Positions 5,151 to 7,804 of a stretch of DNA of 7,804 bases are shown here, in pieces. The notes below the pieces were generated by a model that had not been told where the DNA came from, did no database searches, and saw only the letters and a list, made by a program, of their open reading frames with translations. This stretch comes from Clostridia bacterium (GTDB lineage Bacteria; Bacillota; Clostridia; UMGS1810). The position numbers and the translations under genes are program-made. Each line of letters opens with the position of its first letter. The first letter of the stretch is position 1. The DNA lies in NCBI GenBank assembly GCA_017629325.1, contig JAGBXL010000236.1, positions 1-7,804 on the forward strand, read 5' to 3'.

Positions 5151-6209
5151 AGCAAAGTTTTAATGAAAGGTAACGAAGCTTTAGCAGAAGCTGCAATAAG
5201 AGCAGGCTGCCGTCATTTCTTCGGTTACCCAATCACACCTCAAACAGAGGTTAGTGCATACATGGCTAAAAAAATGCCAAAAATCGGCGGCACATTTTTG
5301 CAGGCAGAAAGTGAAGTTGCCGCAATCAATATGGTATATGGAGCAGGCGGAGCAGGTGTTAGAGTTATGACAAGCTCCTCATCACCCGGAATAAGCTTAA
5401 AGCAGGAAGGTATTTCCTATATTGCCGGTGCAGATGTTCCCTGCGTAATTGTAAATATAGTAAGAGGCGGCCCGGGTCTTGGCGGTATTCAGCCTGCACA
5501 GTCCGACTATTTCCAGGCAACAAAGGGCGGCGGACACGGTGATTATCACCTTGTTGTTTTAGCACCCAGCTCAATTCAGGAAATGGTAGATTTAACAAGC
5601 GATGCCTTTGACATTGGCGATAAATACAGATGCCCCGTTATGATTATGGGCGACGGTATGCTCGGTCAGATGATGGAGCCTGTTGAATTTAAAGATGCCG
5701 ATGTATCTAATCTTCCCGAAAAAACATGGGCTACCACAGGCACAGGCATGAAGAGAAAGAAAAACATTATAAATTCTTTATTCCTTGAAGCATCTGAACT
5801 TGAAAAGCTTGTTTTAGAGCGTCAGGAAAGATATGCCGAAATTGCTAAAAATGAAGTACGCTACGAGGCGGTAGATGTTGAAGATGCCGATGTTGTTTTA
5901 GTTGCCTATGGCACAACCTCGCGTATTGCAAAAACTGCAATGGCAAAAGCAAAAGAAATGGGCTTAAAGGTTGGTATTATCCGTCCTATAACACTCTGGC
6001 CCTTCCCATTTGAAGCATTCAATAACGCTTTAAATGGCAAAGACAAAAAATTCCTCTGTGTTGAAATGAGCACAGGTCAGATGATAGAAGATGTTAAGCT
6101 TGCAGTAGGCGATAAAGCCGAGGTTCATTTCTTTGGAAGAACCGGCGGTATTGTTCCCACACCAAAAGAAATATTAAATAAAATTATAGAACTTGGAGGT
6201 GCAAAATAA
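5148..6209 (+). CDS. vorB: 2-oxoacid:ferredoxin oxidoreductase alpha subunit (VorB/KorA type)
   Basis: Pyrimidine-binding and transketolase-C half of a CoA-acylating 2-oxoacid:ferredoxin oxidoreductase (2-oxoacid + CoA + oxidised ferredoxin to acyl-CoA + CO2 + reduced ferredoxin). At 353 residues it has the length of VorB/KorA. Domain I (POR_N, about 1-240) shows GYPITPQTE (26-34), the TPP-activating acidic segment QAESEVAAI (52-60), TSSSSPG (75-81) and RGGPGLGG (106-113). Domain II (about 245-345) starts at DADVVLVAYGTTSR and includes GLKVGIIRPITLWPFP (272-287). The start is GTG at 5148: CAAAGGAGGT (5131-5140) is ideally placed for it, while the in-frame ATG at 5163 would be too far away and would remove the conserved MSKVLMKGNEA lead. 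The TAA overlaps the next ATG by 1 nt. The vorB name follows common annotation of this subgroup; 2-oxoglutarate or another branched-chain 2-oxoacid is possible as substrate. Confidence 0.93.
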   Translation: MSKVLMKGNEALAEAAIRAGCRHFFGYPITPQTEVSAYMAKKMPKIGGTFLQAESEVAAINMVYGAGGAGVRVMTSSSSPGISLKQEGISYIAGADVPCVIVNIVRGGPGLGGIQPAQSDYFQATKGGGHGDYHLVVLAPSSIQEMVDLTSDAFDIGDKYRCPVMIMGDGMLGQMMEPVEFKDADVSNLPEKTWATTGTGMKRKKNIINSLFLEASELEKLVLERQERYAEIAKNEVRYEAVDVEDADVVLVAYGTTSRIAKTAMAKAKEMGLKVGIIRPITLWPFPFEAFNNALNGKDKKFLCVEMSTGQMIEDVKLAVGDKAEVHFFGRTGGIVPTPKEILNKIIELGGAK

Positions 6210-6964
6210 TGGAAAAAGTTTTTCAAAAACCCCACGCACTCAGCGATGTTCCTTTTCATTATTGCCCCGGCTGTCCTCACGGTATAGTACACCGTCTTGT
6301 TGCAGAAGTAATAGACGAACTCGGTATTGAGGGCGATACAATCGGTGTTGCACCCGTTGGCTGTTCTGTTATGGCATACAATTATTTTGAATGTGATATG
6401 CAGGAAGCTGCTCACGGCAGAGCACCTGCTGTTGCAACAGGTATAAAAAGAGCTCGTCCCGATAAAGTGGTATTTACATACCAGGGCGACGGCGATTTGG
6501 CAGCTATTGGTACTGCCGAAACAGTTCACGTTGCAGCCAGAGGTGAAAATGTAACAACTATCTTTATCAATAATGCAATCTATGGTATGACAGGCGGTCA
6601 GATGGCTCCCACAACTCTTCCCGGTCAGGTTACACAAACCTCACCCTACGGCAGAGATGTTAAAACTCAGGGTAACCCAATAAGAGTTAGCGAAATGCTC
6701 GCAACTTTAGATGGCCCAGCCTATATCGAAAGAGTAACAGTAGACACAATCCCCCACATCAAGCAGGCAAAAGCTGCTATTAAAAAAGCTTTCCAGATGC
6801 AGATAGAGGGCAAGGGCTTCTCGCTTGTTGAAGTTGTATCAACCTGCCCAACAAACTGGGGTATGTCTCCTCAGGAATCATTCCAGTGGATGAGAGACAA
6901 TATGCTCGTAAAATATCCTTTAGGCGTTTATAAAGACATTACCAAAGAAGAGGAGGCAAAATAA
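6209..6964 (+). CDS. 2-oxoacid:ferredoxin oxidoreductase beta subunit, thiamine pyrophosphate-binding
   Basis: The subunit that binds the TPP diphosphate. At 251 residues it has the length of KorB/VorA-type beta subunits. The TPP/Mg motif runs from GDGD (93-96) to NN (121-122), followed by YGMTGGQ (125-131), which is characteristic of this oxidoreductase family. The N-terminal CPGCPHG (19-25) has C19 and C22; with C52 and C213 there are four cysteines at positions where pyruvate:ferredoxin-type beta subunits coordinate a proximal [4Fe-4S] cluster. I infer a cluster here. The HGRAP segment (69-73) is also conserved. The start codon shares one base with the alpha stop codon (translational coupling), and the gamma ATG begins 1 nt after its stop. 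Substrate specificity is not readable from these motifs. Confidence 0.93.
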   Translation: MEKVFQKPHALSDVPFHYCPGCPHGIVHRLVAEVIDELGIEGDTIGVAPVGCSVMAYNYFECDMQEAAHGRAPAVATGIKRARPDKVVFTYQGDGDLAAIGTAETVHVAARGENVTTIFINNAIYGMTGGQMAPTTLPGQVTQTSPYGRDVKTQGNPIRVSEMLATLDGPAYIERVTVDTIPHIKQAKAAIKKAFQMQIEGKGFSLVEVVSTCPTNWGMSPQESFQWMRDNMLVKYPLGVYKDITKEEEAK

Positions 6965-6965
6965 T

Positions 6966-7496
6966 ATGACTTATGAAACAATATTTGCCGGCTTCGGCGG
7001 TCAGGGCATACTTTTTTCAGGTAAGGTTGTTGCCTATGCAGGAATGATAGAAGGTAAAAATGTATCTCATCTTCCTTCTTATGGTCCCGAAATGCGTGGA
7101 GGCACAGCAAACTGCAGCGTTATCGTATCAGACGAACTTGTTGCATCACCTATCATAACAGAGCCCGAGCTTTTAGTTGTTATGAATGGTCCTTCACTTG
7201 ATAAATTTGAAAATGCAGTTGTTCCCGGCGGAAAAATCTTTATAGATTCAACTCTTATTTCAAGAGAATGTGAAAGAGATGATGTTGAATCTTTCAGAAT
7301 TCCTGCAACTCAAATGGCAAACGATATGGGTATCCCCAAGCTTGCCAATATGATTATGGTTGGTAAACTTATAAAAGAAACAAATATGTTCACATGGGAG
7401 CAGCTCACAGGTGCTGTAACTAAGCTTGTTCCTCCTGCTAAAGCAGCAATGCTTGAAAGCAATATAAAAGCATTAGAAGCAGGATATAACTTCTAA
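6966..7496 (+). CDS. 2-oxoacid:ferredoxin oxidoreductase gamma subunit
   Basis: A 176-residue POR gamma-domain protein (PF01558) that completes the heterotetramer and helps to bind CoA and organise the complex. Family markers are the N-terminal GFGGQGI (9-15), SYGPEMRGG (38-46) with the following TANCSVIVSD, and the helical end KALEAGYNF. AGGAGG (6951-6956) inside the last codons of the beta gene gives a good ribosome binding site 9 nt before the ATG. The alpha/beta/gamma/delta split into four genes is the KOR/VOR-type arrangement, not the fused single-chain PFOR typical of Clostridia, which points to a 2-oxoacid other than pyruvate as main substrate (inference). The stop codon at 7494-7496 overlaps the first bases of the inverted-repeat element that follows. 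Confidence 0.93.
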   Translation: MTYETIFAGFGGQGILFSGKVVAYAGMIEGKNVSHLPSYGPEMRGGTANCSVIVSDELVASPIITEPELLVVMNGPSLDKFENAVVPGGKIFIDSTLISRECERDDVESFRIPATQMANDMGIPKLANMIMVGKLIKETNMFTWEQLTGAVTKLVPPAKAAMLESNIKALEAGYNF

Positions 7497-7508
7497 GATT
7501 CAGAGAAA

Positions 7509-7531
7509 AGTGAATAGTGAAGAGTGAATAG
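7509..7531. repeat. heptamer tandem repeat AGTGAAT/AGTGAAG/AGTGAAT
   Basis: Three 7-nt units, AGTGAAT (7509-7515), AGTGAAG (7516-7522) and AGTGAAT (7523-7529), followed by the start of a fourth (AG). They lie in the left arm of the inverted-repeat element. They are non-coding and just beyond the gamma subunit stop codon. Confidence 0.75.
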
Positions 7532-7539
7532 AAATGGTT

Positions 7540-7580
7540 GAAATCCGCACTTTGTGCGGATTTCTTCATTTTCTTTTCTC
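7540..7580 (+). terminator. intrinsic terminator of the oxidoreductase operon
   Basis: GAAATCCGCAC (7540-7550) pairs exactly with GTGCGGATTTC (7554-7564) across a TTT loop, followed by the pyrimidine-rich TTCATTTTCTTTT. It lies 43 nt after the gamma subunit stop. The U-tract is interrupted but long. Confidence 0.75.
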
Positions 7581-7654
7581 TTTTCTCTCTTATCTATTCT
7601 CTTTTATGCTAAGTTCGCTTTGTCCATTCTGAATCTTTTTTTCTTATTTCCTAA

Positions 7655-7696
7655 CAAAAAGGATTGTAAAAACAAAAGTTTTTACAATCCTTTTTG
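7655..7696. terminator. perfect 19-bp hairpin, bidirectional terminator between convergent genes
   Basis: The arm 7655-7673 (CAAAAAGGATTGTAAAAAC) is the exact reverse complement of 7678-7696, with a 4-nt loop AAAA. A-runs and T-runs at the foot serve both directions. It ends 1 nt before the stop codon of the minus-strand gene, so it most likely terminates that gene and backs up the terminator at 7540. Confidence 0.85.
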
Positions 7697-7697
7697 C

Positions 7698-7804
7698 TTA
7701 TATCATATCATTTATGCTTTCTGCATATCTCACCGCCTCCATCGCATCTGCGGCATATTTGTCTGCACCTATCATATCTGCATATTCCTTTGTTAAAACT
7801 GCAC
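7698..7804 (-). CDS. corrinoid (B12-binding) protein of a methyltransferase system, C-terminal fragment
   Basis: A short minus-strand frame, open to the window edge, that ends with TAA (complement of 7698-7700). The 34 visible residues read AVLTKEYADMIGADKYAADA followed by MEAVRYAESINDMI. This matches the C-terminus of methyltransferase-cognate corrinoid proteins (B12-binding fold, PF02310), where a GGAxxT segment leads into a final helix with the pattern TxEYAD-IGADGYA-DA--AV--A. The last two bases at the edge (GT on the minus strand) fit a Gly codon before the Ala. Such proteins carry a methyl group on cobalt between a substrate-specific MtxB methyltransferase and an acceptor methyltransferase. 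The cobalt-binding DxHxxG motif, the start and the partners lie outside the window. Convergence with the oxidoreductase operon and the hairpin at its stop support a true gene end. The family call rests on about 30 residues. Confidence 0.75.
   Translation of the reverse strand, partial: AVLTKEYADMIGADKYAADAMEAVRYAESINDMI

Larger units (their letters stand above)
7495..7637. repeat. imperfect inverted-repeat (MITE-like) element with terminator core
   Basis: The ends AAGATTCAGA (7495-7504) and TCTGAATCTT (7628-7637) are perfect 10-bp inverted repeats. Inside, a purine-rich left arm (about 7505-7539) mirrors a pyrimidine-rich right arm (about 7565-7600) imperfectly, and the centre is a perfect 11-bp hairpin (7540-7564). 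The right arm holds about 26 extra bases (about 7602-7627) with no partner on the left. The whole has the form of a short non-autonomous repeat that carries the operon's terminator. No target-site duplication is certain, and copy number in the genome is unknown. Confidence 0.5.

Noticed and set aside
5163..5165. ATG as start of the alpha subunit
   Set aside because: The strong ribosome binding site at 5131-5140 fits the GTG at 5148; using the ATG would leave a spacing of over 20 nt and remove conserved N-terminal residues.
4915..5232. Minus-strand 105-residue ORF opposite the ferredoxin subunit
   Set aside because: It overlaps two strongly supported plus-strand genes and their ribosome binding sites; a shadow frame.
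6125..6637. Minus-strand 170-residue Cys-rich ORF
   Set aside because: It lies wholly opposite the alpha and beta subunit genes, which have clear family motifs, ribosome binding sites and coupling. The Cys and Ser content is what antisense of those codons gives.
7554..7796. Plus-strand 80-residue ORF rich in Phe, Leu and Cys after the oxidoreductase operon
   Set aside because: It begins inside the terminator hairpin, crosses the inverted-repeat element and the 19-bp hairpin, and its last third is antisense to the corrinoid protein tail. It has no ribosome binding site and no coherent protein pattern.

Overview
The window looks like chromosomal DNA of an anaerobic, low-G+C Firmicute, most likely a Clostridia member of gut type. 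The grounds are AT-rich DNA, strong AAAGGAGG-type ribosome binding sites, tightly packed co-directional operons, a ferredoxin-dependent 2-oxoacid oxidoreductase, and the tail of a corrinoid protein at the right edge. I saw no phage, transposase, CRISPR, rRNA or tRNA gene. All gene identities come from motif recognition by eye; no database search was run.

Layout, left to right. (1) 1-1383 (+): the 3' end of a tRNA-dihydrouridine synthase, overlapping by 1 nt a small membrane-anchored NusG_II-domain protein, then 1 nt further a multi-pass Gx-transporter/Hpre_diP_synt_I protein. The last two resemble the EetA/EetB pair. (2) 1384-1683: a non-coding gap of 300 nt filled with four consecutive stem-loops, one of them a perfect 20-bp inverted repeat, followed by a plausible promoter. 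(3) 1684-3648 (+): an Mrp/NBP35 Fe-S carrier ATPase, a YbaK-type Cys-tRNA(Pro) deacylase and an unrecognised lipoprotein, closed by a clear intrinsic terminator. (4) 3789-7496 (+): a near-consensus extended -10 promoter, then an RseC/MucC-type membrane protein, a P-loop ATPase of the MinD/ParA/CobQ type, and a complete four-subunit 2-oxoacid:ferredoxin oxidoreductase in the order ferredoxin (delta), alpha, TPP-binding beta, gamma. (5) 7495-7696: an imperfect inverted-repeat element with heptamer repeats and a terminator core, followed by a separate perfect 19-bp hairpin. (6) 7698-7804 (-): the C-terminal 34 codons of a convergent gene that reads as a methyltransferase-cognate corrinoid protein.

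How the genes fit together. The metabolic core is the oxidoreductase. It would oxidatively decarboxylate a 2-oxoacid (2-oxoisovalerate-type or 2-oxoglutarate; the sequence does not settle which) to an acyl-CoA while reducing ferredoxin. Its own 2x[4Fe-4S] subunit and the CPGC-bearing beta subunit need Fe-S or thiol chemistry. The window also holds an Mrp Fe-S carrier, a Cys-rich RseC homologue and a second P-loop ATPase placed directly before the ferredoxin gene. A redox/Fe-S maturation or regulatory role for the RseC-ATPase pair is the most interesting hypothesis here, but it rests on gene order alone.
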